Shown here: one piece after another, positions 10,761-22,800 of the stretch
Numbering within the stretch: position 1 is the first letter of the stretch
How the letters are laid out: every line of letters begins with the position of its first letter
Assembly: GCA_963921825.1 (NCBI GenBank)
Contig: OY997596.1
Coordinates: forward strand, 32,665,932 to 32,729,931
DNA: 64,000 bases
Reading direction: 5' to 3'
Origin: Erodium maritimum
Taxonomy: Eukaryota > Streptophyta > Magnoliopsida > Geraniales > Geraniaceae
Notes under the pieces: generated by a model
What the model saw: only the letters and a program-made list of their open reading frames with translations
The model's database searches: none
What the model was told of the DNA's origin: nothing
Made by a program: the position numbers and the translations under genes

Positions 10761-12690
10761 TTATATATAATGCTCATTGACCTAACATGCCCCTCATGCT
10801 TAGGTTGTGGAAGTGCCTTAGTTAGAGTTCAGTTACATTGTCCTTTGTGTTCACTCTATATATCTCTACGTCTCAATCCCAACAATTTCTTGAATGAGAT
10901 GAAATGTCTCCATATGTGTTTGGACCTTTTGTTGAGACCTCGAGATATATGGTGGGTATGAGGTCCAATTTGGTGATAAAGCTTTTTGTCCGAATTGGGC
11001 CACATCGATCAAATCGTAGTGCTTTAATATTTTGGCCAAGTGGTTCTCGTACTTTAGCAAATGTTATGGAGTACGATATTCTTTTTCAAGAACTTAAATT
11101 TGAAAGGAATACATACATCAAAATGTATAAGGCCTAATAAACTATTAGTTACTTCCCCTATTCCATAAATAGATTGTCTATGTCATCTTGGCCATTAAAC
11201 AACATTCACATATTTCAAATATCACATTGAATTCAAAATTTATTGGAGCTTTGTTACGTGTTTCTCCTTCATGTGCCCAAACGATAATGATAGAAAATGG
11301 TAGGGTTTGACTCATGAAACTCATATGGTGAAAGATTAAGTCATACTACATTTTATGAGTCTTAGATCATCTTTCCTCAAACATGGTCTTTCTTGGAGCA
11401 CTTCCTTGAATTGGCCTATTATGAAGTATTCATTCGTCTCTATTGCATTCGGGGTCCAAAACTCCATGCTTCTAAGCATTTATGCAATGTTTAAGAATCA
11501 TTTTGAACTCTAATCATATTATAAGAATCATTAAAGTGAGGTTTGGTCAAGAACCCATTCCTTATGATTATTTGTCTAGAAAAATTCGTAGTTCTATAGC
11601 AATCAAAACTTAGTTTTGTGAGTATATCCTCTTAGAACCGATATTTTACTATAAGATACACAATATGTTTGAAATATTAATCTACAGCAGAAGTATATAA
11701 ACATATATGGAGTAATTAATAAAAGTAAAACTAAGTTAAGTAATCTCAACTATATCTCAAAGATGTGTTTCCAAAGGTCCATATTTCATCAAAATAGAGT
11801 GAGCTTTGGTTCACCGCTCTAACTATAACTATTAAGGTAGGTTTCCCAATTGCATCATTTGTGCAACTCTTGCATATAAGACACACATCATTATGTGTGT
11901 TTGGCATGTTCAATCTTGATGCCCCCGAGTGAAAGCTCTCATTTCCTACTCGGGTTGGGTACAACCATATTGAGTTAATGGATAAATATTTATCCATCTT
12001 GCCTCACCTCGCAACTATATGCCCCACAGATTAGCGCACCAACACATAGTCCTTTGGTTTAGTATCTTCCTAACTTGAGACCTTATGCATCTCACGCTTT
12101 GATGCAACAATACATAGTCCACAAGTTTCGGTTGACGCTCGTGATAGTGGATAAGCATCACATTGACCCAATAATAAGATTTCCCTTTTGATTTTATCAT
12201 ATAAAGTTTCTAATCATGCATAGTAAATGTGCACCTAGCCATGTTAATAAGCATGCACATAATCAAAACAAATGTGTCATAACATAGCTCATCTAGGTCA
12301 ACTTACCATTGGTCAATACTATGCAGGGATCACACAATACAAGAGTAAATAAAGAGCTATGGTATGCACATGCATATAAATTGCGCATACATCGACATGT
12401 TATATGCTAATAAATCATGCATATATTCCAAAGTAAAAACACAATAGCATAACCCATCTAGTTAACTTACCATTGGTCAATTCTAAAGCGGGGATCATAC
12501 GATACAATGGTCAATAAGGAGATATGTTGTGCATACAAGCAATAACATTCATAATAGTATAATTTTTCAAAAACTTGATATCTTTATCTTGTTTCTTTTA
12601 TAATTCTCAAAATCAATCTTATACATTAATCTGATTAACATACATGACTATTTCATGAGAATTTGGACTAATTCTTATCTGAGCTACGTA
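10761..12690. other. Unassigned AT-rich repeat-like DNA
   Basis: I see no gene here. Short open frames on both strands lack domain motifs. The style (long, AT-rich, few repeats) resembles other LTR or leader sequence, but I cannot name a family. One local duplication is visible: 12241-12360 and 12430-12545 share AACTTACCATTGGTCAAT in the same context. Confidence 0.4.
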
Positions 12691-14449
12691 ACTTGAATCT
12701 CGTGACTCCCTCAATTGCTGAAGTGGTGATGCCTAGTATTCAATGGGCTTCCCCTCCTCTCGAGGTCCATTGTTCGGTAATTCCTACATCTTCTCCAGCT
12801 CGGGAAGACACTCTACCCCAATATACCCTCTCTTTGACCCTTTATTTTGCAATGGTGTCGAACTTAAGTGTAATTGGTGTAGATAACCCTCAGCCTCGAC
12901 CCCCACTTTTAGCATTGGTTTATGGTTAGAATATATCTTAGTGTAGGAAATTCTTGATTTGGGATCAAGTGCCTTCTTAGTATCTTGTGTGGATCTGGAT
13001 GTTTGGTTTTTCTTATCAACTACAATTAGAAACATCTTTGTCACCGATTCTTCTCCCTTTTCAATCATGTCGATGGAGTTTTGTATGGAGGGTGAATTTT
13101 ATGGATTTACATTATTTTCCTATTAGTTGTATGTTGGAGCAATAATTCCATAAAGGATATTGTTGGGATACTTGGTCTGCTCATAATAATTTCATCCCAA
13201 TCATATAAGTCACAACTGTTGCAGCGGGGTCCCTAGCTTATTGGTGTTACATGATTGTGTGCCTAGTTTTGCTGCTTTTGTTTCTTTTGTTGTTTTCCGA
13301 TTCATTTCCCTCTATAACTATTTCTCTCAACCAGAACAAATAGGCCATGAATGAGATTCTCTAGCAAGCTGGTGAAAAACTTTATTTGTTGATCACTTTC
13401 AAAAATCGAGTTTCATATTCTTCAGGGAAGACATGATGATAGTAATACAGTCTACTACTACCAAAAAAAGGGTGAGTCGAATCCCACGCGAGCCTTAACT
13501 AGGTAGACTATCACCTGTGCATCACTCTAAAGAATGACTCTAGATAAGCCATTATCCTGAATCCAATAAAGGTATTCCCGGATATCCAATACTTAAACAC
13601 AATCGATTTTGGAGTCCCTTAATTCCTCCATGTAGATAAATCCCTATGTAGAATAAAAGGTGTCCACAAATATGGTGTTGGAGGTGAGTTTTGAATGTCC
13701 CTCTTGGGTGTATTATTAGTGTCTCTTACAAGACTATATATCAATATCATTGTCTCTCCCATAACCACACGACCACTTTTACATCTCCTTCCTTGCCCAA
13801 GGTCTATTTCAGTTCCACGGTCCAATCTGGGAAAGTAGTAGTGAAGCTTGGGAGAAAAAAACCCTCCTAATTTAGTCTAAGATTTATGAGAGAAAAAAAT
13901 AGTGATAAGTAGATAGGGCAGTGGAGGGGAATGTAAACTCATTGTAGGTGTAAGTTTGCAGCCACCTAAAAAGGTTCTAAATGTATCCTACATAAACACA
14001 TCCTAATTTAAGGCAACATGAGGATGTCGTCTGCTCTAGTTGAGTCTACCTATTGTTGTCACTTTCAAGTAATTTGTATCCAACGTTAAAGGAATATATG
14101 ACATTCTGCTCATTAGGCCAATACCATTTTTCCCTCTTCATCGAATCTGGCACCTCAATCATTAATATCACCTTTTAATCCCATGTGTCAAAGATATCCA
14201 CGAATAATATTTGAGTTTTATTCCCAAGTACTCAAAATCATCAAGGAACTGGATGTACAATAATCGATATATGTATGGATCAAGGGGTAATCCCCTTATA
14301 TATACGATATGGTACAGATTAAGGTGTGGGTAACTTGACCAATAATGCTCATCGCTCCTCTTCATAGTATTTTTTGGGATGAGTGAAGGATTATCCATGC
14401 AGAGCTGGGGCTAGGACTAATAGTAGGTTCAAGGAAGGAGGACTTCTAA
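12691..14449. other. Unassigned; possibly 3' part of LINE relic
   Basis: No supportable gene. The minus-strand LINE reverse transcriptase at 15196-16345 should have its downstream region here. Minus-strand frames at 14168-14398, 13619-13825 and 12784-13068 are open but show no motif I can defend. Treat as decayed non-LTR element or spacer. Confidence 0.3.
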
Positions 14450-15195
14450 TAGTGACGGATCCAGCTTTTCTAATGAGGGGGGCACCAAATATTTTCAAGG
14501 GTAAAAATGTCAGAAATATATTAGGAGGCACAACTAGAAAATTGAAAAAACTAAAAGGGTGTTTTTAGAATTTTTTGAAAATTAAGTAACAATTTTTTTT
14601 AAAAAAAAAACTTAAATTTTGTAGAGAACGGAACTCAAAAATTAAATTGATGTAGTCTCTAACTTTAGACAATATTTTAAACAAGAATAATTTTTTCTAA
14701 ACTAATTAAAATTAAAAATTAAAAAAATAGAAATATAAAATTATTTAAAATATAATAAAAAGTACAAAACAATTATACACCTAATATACAGTAATAATTA
14801 CTTATTAGTTCTATTTCTAATTAGAAAAAATAAAATAAAAGATAAGGATATTAAATAACAAGATGAAGTATTAATACAAGTTAAATCTTATTAAACTATT
14901 ATTTATTAAATATACTTATAATTAAAAAAGTGGAAAAATAAAAATGATAAATAAAAATGTTAAATATTAATATACTGTAAGATCTTACTAAATATTTAAT
15001 TATTTTTTTACTTCTAATTAGAAGAAAAAAAATAGAAAGGTACGCTGCTAAATAGGCCAGGTGGGGCACAAATAGGCAAATAATCAAAAAAATATTACTA
15101 CACAGTAACCGTGTGATTGAATTTTAGAGAATTGAGGGGGGGGGGGGGGGGGGGGGCACGTGCCCCCCTGGGACCCACTTAAATCCGCCCCTGGT
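14450..15195. mobile_element. Small non-autonomous DNA element nested in LINE
   Basis: The left edge reads GTGACGGATCCAG...GAGGGGGGCAC. The right edge, on the opposite strand, reads CCAGGGGCGGATTTAAG...GGGGGGCAC. They form imperfect terminal inverted repeats around a very AT-rich core of about 650 bp with no coding capacity. The LINE reading resumes outside both edges (weakly on the left). A short TAG occurs at both borders, but the target duplication is too short to be sure. Terminal GGGGCGGATCC-type repeats are widespread in plant genomes. The superfamily is not assigned. Confidence 0.55.
15136..15156 (+). repeat. Run of 21 G residues
   Basis: An uninterrupted G tract lies immediately before CACGTGCCCCCC in the right end of the small DNA element. 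G runs and C runs face each other across the CACGTG palindrome. The exact count may be affected by sequencing. Confidence 0.9.
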
Positions 15196-16345
15196 AGCAA
15201 GCTTTCAGAACCCACGAAACTAAACTATTGTCATGGATAAAGAGACGTCATGCTTTCTTACCAGTATAGAAGTGTTGAAATCCTTGACATTTTGGAAACC
15301 CATACCTCTTGTGTCTTTCATCTTACAAAAATTCTCCCATTTTTTCTAGATAATAGGTAGCATGCGTAGGAATTCCCCACATACTAAAACTTATCTAATG
15401 TCGTATTCACCAGATCAATGACACTAGCCAGGATCAGGAAGACACTCATTGTGTAGGTAGGGATCATCGGGGGTGCCAATCGGATCATAACCTCTTTTTC
15501 AGTTTATTAGAGAAGTTGACCATCGCAGGTTGTTACTTGCTTGGTAATCTTCTTGAAAATGAAGTTACTTAGATAAGGTTTAGCTACTTAGATAAGAAAA
15601 ATTCGGTGAAATCTCTAATATACCTAGAATGCTACAATAAGCTTGTATGCCAACTAGGGACATTTATGGGGCTAAATTGATTTAGGACATGTCCTAATTT
15701 ACTACCTGACTTGATAAGGTGCTGACGGTCTCAAGGAATGCCCAAAACCGGGTGGGCTCCTTTGTCTTATCATTGGAAAAGATATAATTGTCTCCAGCAA
15801 AAAAGATGTTGGTGACACACGATGTATTTCTCGTAATCTGGTTCCCCATTATCTTCACCTCTAGAGCTTCCCCTCGTAGCATGCAAGAGAGTCCCTCCAT
15901 ACAGAAAAATAAAGTGTGGTGCCCCATTCGAAATGTATACATGAGGAAGAATGCAGTCCGTTTTCCAACCACCCGAGCCGACCTTCTAATTGATTTTTCC
16001 TAGACACTTGTACACCAGTTCAAGCCAATATTAGGTGAGTCCAAAGTTTGACTATATAGCAAAAAGGAATGGTCACTCCACTATCGTAGGCTTTTCTTGT
16101 ATCGAGTTTAAGGGTCATGAATTCCTCCTTACCTTGAGCCCTCCGATTAAGATGGTGAATAATCTTATATGATATGATGATGTTGTCTTTGATATCCCGC
16201 CCCAAAATAAATCCTCCTTGATTCTCCAAGATGATGGCATGAAGCTTCAGGTTGAGCTTGTTAGCAAGCACTCTGGACAAATTTTTGAATAACACATTAC
16301 ATAGATCTTGTTGGTTTTTATGACCAAGGACAAGCCACACCTTAT
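15196..16345 (-). pseudogene. LINE reverse-transcriptase relic
   Basis: On the minus strand, 16340 downwards encodes LCNVLFKNLSRVLANKLN, ENQGGFILGRDIKDNII and FMTLKLDTRKAYD. These match the N-terminal motifs of plant non-LTR retrotransposon reverse transcriptases. Around 15790 the catalytic motif reads FAGD where active enzymes have FADD. Farther down, with several frame changes, come pieces resembling the region after the palm, such as ISPNFSYL, WSTSLIN and MKDTRGMGFQNVKDFN. Reverse transcriptases of this type copy their own RNA at a nicked target. Stops, frameshifts and the active-site change make this copy dead. An endonuclease domain upstream is not convincingly present. Confidence 0.8.
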
Positions 16346-16877
16346 ACTATATCATTTGAGTTAATAATAGTTGGAAAGCATTTTATTCTTATTAAGTTAT
16401 AATGTTAGTGTAAATGTGAATGAATTACTTCCTATACGGTATTAAGGAACATTTACCTAATAGTATAACTCTTATAGACAAAGGAATGAATCCATTCACT
16501 CATCCCTACCCTAAATCGATAGTTAGAGTTAGTGTGATTTTGATGAGAGGATCATGTTTTACTGATCATGCATATAGAGATATGAGTCAAAGTCACAGAT
16601 GCTAAAGAGTTTGACATTGGACAACCCACCTTGAGAATACTCCATAGAGAAGAAACATGAAAGTAAAGTAAGACACCTCCTTAAAGGAATTAAAAGAAAC
16701 ACCTAAAATTCTAGAAAGTAAATTAAGACGCCTCCTTAAAGGAATTAAAAGTAATACCTAAAATTCTAGACATTTTAGAATAAGTAATGCTAGTTGGACT
16801 AGGTCAATGGAAAGTAAGACACCTCATTACACAAGGTTTCTTAATTCTACTTGAATTTGTTTAAGGAAAACCAACAC

Positions 16878-16885
16878 TATAAATA
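16878..16885 (+). promoter_or_regulatory. TATA box in split copia LTR
   Basis: TATAAATA in the context CACTATAAATACAACACC, downstream of a repeat-bearing region, sits where an LTR promoter is expected. Confidence 0.45.
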
Positions 16886-17019
16886 CAACACCATTGGGGC
16901 TGAAAATCACAAGCATTCAAGTTGAAACTTTCGCCCACCATAGTGAGAGAAGTGTGAGTTTTTTGTTTAGTGATTTTCTAGTGTGTCGATTTGTGAAGTA
17001 AGATTTCTCGTGTGGTTAC

Positions 17020-18691
17020 TGTTGGGTCTCGAGGTAGGATTGGAGATGAACCAACTCGCAGCGGAAAATCAATCAAAACCAAGAGACGATTAAAACCATG
17101 AAACAACTAATGAAGAATGGATTCACAAGAGAAAAATTCAACACTGCTTCTTACCAAAACAAGAACACCGGTTAACGAATGATTGGCTTGAGTCTCCAAG
17201 ACGAATACGTATCCACATGAGAATCAAAGCCACATAGTTCTTCTCTTTGAGGACTCAAGAACACAAAAATGGAGGTGGGAGCTTGCCAAACCCGAAATTG
17301 TAGGGAGAGAGGGAGAGAAGTTGTGTTTCATATTCTTGTCTTGTGTTTGTTATGTTGAAAAAAGATGACTTAAACATAACAAACCTAATACTTGTCCAAC
17401 TAAAGGCATGAGACAAGTATGGTATCAAGTAAGGTGTAAATAAGACAAAGTATGACTAGACAAGATGAGGTTCGGTGGTGAATCACCAACAACTTAATCC
17501 TTGTCATGCTTACTTAGTACTAATTAATCAAGACTTGATGAATTAGTTCCATGGGCCTCTCATGGGCCTCTTGGAACATGGCCCGAGGCCATTCCCAACG
17601 AGGTCCCGTGATGCGCTCATCGCCTCTAAGTCTTCCATACCGGAAATGTCCAACATTATCCGACGTGATCAATCCCAAGACTCCAAGCCTTGTCTCGATC
17701 TGTAATGTCATATTCAGTTACGAGCACATGACCCAAAACCCAGTTTTGGTCATGTCCCGAGACAACTCCCTTTTGGCCATTCTCCATAGATGTGTCAATG
17801 AGTTTCATCCTCCGGTGTGACCCTTAGGTTTATGAATGCAAAAGATCAACGTAAAATCTCATTTTACTCGATCCTATTTAAGTGGCAACTACCGAGACTT
17901 TAGTATTGCCTGACACTGCATAACGAATCGACCCTGTCGATTCTAACCTTTCTGTCATCCCTGTCATTATCCTTTTATCTCCGATATCCTGATTGAGATA
18001 AGACATACAGCCGTCATCCTTATTATTCTCAATCACTGTACCTTGATATGTGAAATGACTGAATATATGATACCTAGTATCATGTGCATGGCCATGCTAT
18101 TCTTTCAGTCACTCTCGATCAAGAGGCCGAGAACCGATATCTTTCCCATACCGTAGTATGAGGGATAAATCCCTTAGCCGTCTTTCGTGTCACTCATGCA
18201 ATCCATCCCCAAGCCAGTCCTGGCCGTTATGGAAGCCCTGTTACGAACAACGTTAGGCTCAAGTCAAACTCAGTTGTTTATTGCATAGCGATCACAAAGA
18301 CTCCTTGGTCTAAGGATACATGACAAGCTACGACAATGAATATGTTCTTGACTTGATCTATGGAACATATTCATGTCGGGTCGTCCAATATCATGTCCCA
18401 CATGATATCTATGATCAGACTCCGGAATCTCATTCCAATGACTAACAGAACGTAAGCCATAAAGAGCCATCTTTCATACTAGTCGCTTCTAGTGAAGCTT
18501 TGTTGACTACGAAGCCATCGAGTGTGATCTATCTTGATCAATGGTTCTATTCGCATGGTGGGCATAGATCAGAGAACACTTCAATATATTACTCCAACAC
18601 TTAAGTAATATAAAGCCACTTTAATTTTATTGCTAACGATGATATATACATTTGGACATTTAGGATTGAACTACGGGCACTAAGACTAACA
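17020..18691 (-). mobile_element. Solo LTR, copia family C (1672 bp)
   Basis: Read on the minus strand the LTR starts TGTTAGTCTTAGTGCCCG at 18691 and ends ACCTCGAGACCCAACA-like at 17020. A perfect 5-bp target duplication, GTTAC, lies at 17015-17019 and 18692-18696. There is no internal region. Related copies are the 3' fragment at 19402-19802 and the near-complete copy at 31555-33225. It interrupts another copia LTR, joining TCGTGTG to CGTTAGAGAGC. Confidence 0.93.
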
Positions 18692-18790
18692 GTTACCGTT
18701 AGAGAGCAAACATTTGAGTGCCTACGACACTTCCTAAGGTCCCCATCTCGAACCAATTGATCTAAAAGTTTCCGTCATATATCAAGGTAA

Positions 18791-19401
18791 ACACTGTTTA
18801 TATTATGCATACATTAACTTTAGTTGATCTATGCTAACTAGGAATAAACAGACAACAATTTATGTCATTTTTCTGTCGTGTTAACTTAACACATAATTCT
18901 ACAAATCTATTGGCTGGAAATCCGTTACCTGAGTCAAATAGGCCTTATTCAGAATCAATATGAGAATCGTGTCATTCAGGTTAGAGGAAGAGATTTGGTG
19001 GTGAATATTATTCGAACGAAGCACTAGACGTTCATTACTATTGTACCCCAAAAGTTATGGTAGAAGAAAGGATGAAACATTTGGACCCGGGGAATTGTTT
19101 GGGCCCCATATAAAAAAATACCAGGTGAATTTTCAAATCTGAAATTAAAATTACTAGAACAAGATATTTTTCCGCCGAAAAATCTCGTGGAATACTAAAT
19201 CGGAGGACCTCCCTATTGATTGCTTTTATAGGGAAGTCATGGGTCCTAAACATTAGTTTAGGAACCCTTGTATCTACAAGTACTGGCATGTGGTCCAAAG
19301 TAATAACCTCCAAGTTTGGATCCCATGACTCTATCTAGTCGGCCTTTCATGCGATGTCTTCAGTGCCATTGAAACCCCTAGCCAACAACCAATCATATAT
19401 G
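18791..19401. other. Unassigned spacer
   Basis: No gene found. A minus-strand open frame at 19038-19313 has a phrase (LDHMPVLVDTR) faintly like the LINE endonuclease SDHxPLLL motif, but the rest does not support a call. Confidence 0.3.
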
Positions 19402-19802
19402 TGTTGGGTCTCGAGGTAGGGTTGGAGATGAACCAACTCGCAGCGGAAAATCAATGAAAACCAAGAGACGATTAAAACCATGAAACAACTAACAAAGAAT
19501 GGATTCACATGAGAAAAATTCAGCACTAGTTCTTAGCAAAACAAGAACACCGGGTAACGAATGATTGGCTTGAGTCTCCAAGACGCCTACGTATCCACAT
19601 GGGAATTAAAGGCACGTAATTCTTCTCTTTGAGGACTCAAGAACATAAAAATGGAGGTCGGAGCTTGCCAAACCCGAAGTTGCAAGGGAAAGGGGAGAGA
19701 AGTTGTGTTTCCTATTCTTGTCTTGTGTTTGTTATGTTGAAAAAAGATGACTTAAACATAACAAACCTCGTACTTGTCCAACTAAAGACATGGGACAAGC
19801 AT
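19402..19802 (-). mobile_element. Family-C copia LTR, 3' fragment
   Basis: The sequence from TGTTGGGTCTCGAGGTAGGG at 19402 matches the first 400 bases of the 17020 copy almost base for base, then stops at 19802 where the family-A gypsy LTR starts. It is the 3' part of a family-C LTR read on the minus strand. The rest of the LTR is not found on the far side of the gypsy element, so later rearrangement removed it. Confidence 0.85.
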
Positions 19803-22800
19803 TGTAAGAACCACTCCCAGTCAACGCCAGTCAAATCGGCGAAAAACAGGAAAATTTAAATTTTTTGGACAGACACTTAAATGAACCTAAATTTGACCCC
19901 AAGGGTCATACCGGACTTAAGTGACCCCGATATCGACCAAGGTGAGTTCCGGGGGACTCAGGGCAACTTTCTGACCAATTTGGGAAAGGTTGACTTTTTG
20001 TTGGAAAAGTCAACCGAGCGACGTTTTGGTCCATTCGAGGCTCGTTTTGGATCCAAAAAGCTTAGCCGTCATCACGGCGGTCTTAGTTGAGCCGTTTCCT
20101 TGTAGCCCGTGAAGTTTCGTAATTTCTTGGAAAAAGTGCTCGTTCGAGGCCCGAGACGGCTGAATTTCGCGAATCTGATTGGAAAATATCTAGAAGATAT
20201 TTTCCAAAAAGGGATGGGACCAACTTGCCACATGTCACCAATGTGGTGGTGTTAGGTTTATTGGACAAAACAAGACAAGACTACATGAGGGTTAGTTTTG
20301 CAATTTAAGTGTTATTTGTTACTGTTTAAAACAAAACAAAAGGGAAGCAAATGGATGGTTCGGCCATTGTTCAAAAAAATAGGAAAAAAAGAGAAGTTTA
20401 GAGAGAGAAAAGAAGAGAGAAGAAAGGGAGAAAAAGAGAAGAGGTCTTGGGGATTAGTGCCTTTTCTCGATCATCAAACCGTTGGATCGTCTCAAAGATA
20501 GAAGAATCGAGTTCACACCGTCATTCTCTACAGTGAGCATCTAACCGATCTTCGTTTTGTTAAGTTTGAAAGTTAGGGTTTGGGTTAAAACTAGTAGTTT
20601 TTGGATGTGTTGAGGTGTGGGGTTCGTTGGAGACGTTTTGGAGCGAAGTTGGAACGTTTTCCGGTGACCGGAGGCTCGGGGGAGCTCCGGCCACCGTGTA
20701 GGGTGGCTGGCCGGAGCTAGGAACAGCCACCACCATGGTGGACCGGCCCAAAAATGGCCCTAGCCACCCACGGCCAAAGTTGGCCGGGTGGGGCCCACGT
20801 GCCCGGGTCACGGGTTTTCGTGTTCGGGTGGTTTAGGACATTCCCCAAGTCGTTAATCCATACCCGGATCGAAATTTGGAATTAAATTGTAAAAGTTGTA
20901 ATTGACGGGTTTAGAAACTTTAAACGCGAATTAAATTGCTCGGGAGTCGGAAATTCATTCCGTCGATTGCGTTGGAACCCTTGAATTATTCTAAGACCGT
21001 AGAAACGAAAACGGGAATTTTCGGAGCCCCAGAAGAATGTTTTCCAATCCCGGGCAGATTCGCCGTGTCACGCCCCAAATTCAGTAGAACTGAACCCGGA
21101 ACGCGAACATTTAAGACAATAAAACATTTTCAGACCTTTTAAATAAATCACTTTAAACCACCATTTAGTTAATCAAAATAATAATTTACAACTCAAAAGT
21201 ACGTCCCAACAAGCGGACAAAATACAAGGCGTACGTCGCTAGACTCAAAAGGAAACCCGGACTCCCGCTCCTAGCTCTTCAAGCTTCGAGAGCTCACCTA
21301 GTCCGTCCTGCGACCAGTGCCTGTAGGAAAAGTAGCTAGGGGTGAGCGTTCGCTCACCACCACGGATAACAGACTGACTACGGCATACTAGCAGAAAATG
21401 CCGGTAACACCAACCACAATCCAAACACCGGGGACTACTATCCCCAAACTCAGGTATCCCGACTGACACACGACTATTACTTTCCTCAACCGACTCAACA
21501 CTCGGACATGTAAATGTAGACCCAACACATTGGTTAAGACTTCCACCAAATAATCAAAAGATAACCACGCACCACCCAAGATCACAAAGGATCGCACACC
21601 AAACAAGATCACAAAGGATCCCACTCCAGCCAGCTGCTCAGTGTCGGTTGCTAACCGGCTGGGCTCGAGCCTGCCCCACGCAACTTTACCGATCCCTATC
21701 AGGCCAGGCGGTCGACCTGTTAGCGATATATACCGAGCTACTTTTCCGATAGCTAGTCGGAAGGGAAGCAACCCTCCATCGCCTAAGAAATGCTCAACCT
21801 GCGATCCCTGTCAGGCCAAGCTAGCCAAAGAATGCTCGACTTTGCCGATCCCTTTCAGGCAAGCCAGCCAACCTCCACACAATCACAATCACAAACAAAG
21901 TTCAACAACCAGCAACAACACATGTTCAACACTCCACAGGCACTCATGGCCACCCAAGACACGAATAGTAAAACACGGGTTCAACAACCCCACGAGCACT
22001 CATGGCCACCCAAGACACCTACAGTAAAACACGGGCTCAACAACCCCACGGGCACTCATGGCCACCCAAGACACACCAACAGTAAAACACGGGCTCTCAA
22101 CAACCCCACAGGCACTCATGGCCACTCAAGACACCAACAGTAAAGACACGGGTTTAACAACCCCGCAGACACTCATGGCCACCCAAGACACACCAATAGT
22201 AAAGACACGGGCTTAACAACCCCACAGGCACTCATGGCCACCCAAGACACACCAACATTAAAAACACGGGCTCAACAACCCCACAGGCACTCATGGCCAC
22301 CCAAGACACACCAACAGTAAAATACGGGCTCTCATGGCCACCTAAAACACAAACTAACCAATCAACCTCCGGGCATAATCTGTGCCTCCAGTAATTCTAA
22401 TATCGATAAGTTCACTCCTCCTACGACACTACTAAAATTCACATGCATTTCTATTGTTCGATACGTTCCCGTATCATACGACACCACCCGCTGTCGCCTG
22501 CCTTTCTAATATTCGATAAACGTACTTAACCCATGACACCCAAGTGTCACATGCATTTCTACTGTTAACTTTCCCTAGTTAGGGCCGAGATCCGGCTACT
22601 TTTCCCTACCTCGTATGCTTTCTCCAAAACCTCACAATCAAGCTCCGGCGTGATCTCGATCACTCGCCTAGCTTTCCTTTTCCTCTGTCGGTGGCACGAT
22701 CTAATAAGAACACAAATTTAAATACTTTTAAGTGGGTCCCACATCTTTTGGAAAATATCTTCTAGATATTTTTCAGTCAGATTCGCAAAATTCGGCCGTC

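Larger units (their letters stand above)
16360..18790 (+). mobile_element. Copia-type LTR split by a solo LTR
   Basis: Outside the inserted LTR (17020-18691), the flanks 16360-17019 and 18692-18790 read as one copia LTR in the plus orientation. It shares GATCATGCATATAGA and a GAGAATACTCCAT block with the minus-strand LTR at 9288-10760. A TATAAATA box lies at 16878-16885. Both outer ends are approximate because terminal TG and CA cannot be fixed. A 70-bp block containing CACCTCCTTAAAGGAATTAAAAG is duplicated at about 16670 and 16730. Confidence 0.5.

Noticed and set aside
12693-13068. Possible small gene on either strand
   Set aside because: Both strands are open for under 95 codons, with no domain, splice or promoter evidence.
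19038-19313. LINE endonuclease domain on the minus strand
   Set aside because: Only one short phrase (LDHMPVLVDTR) resembles the SDHxPLLL motif; no other endonuclease motif is readable and spacing to the RT relic is disturbed.
21641-22143. Plus-strand ORFs of 117-128 residues rich in His, Thr and Pro
   Set aside because: They read the antisense of the GGGTGGCC tandem array inside the inverted LTR; composition comes from the repeat, and other copies do not keep the frame.
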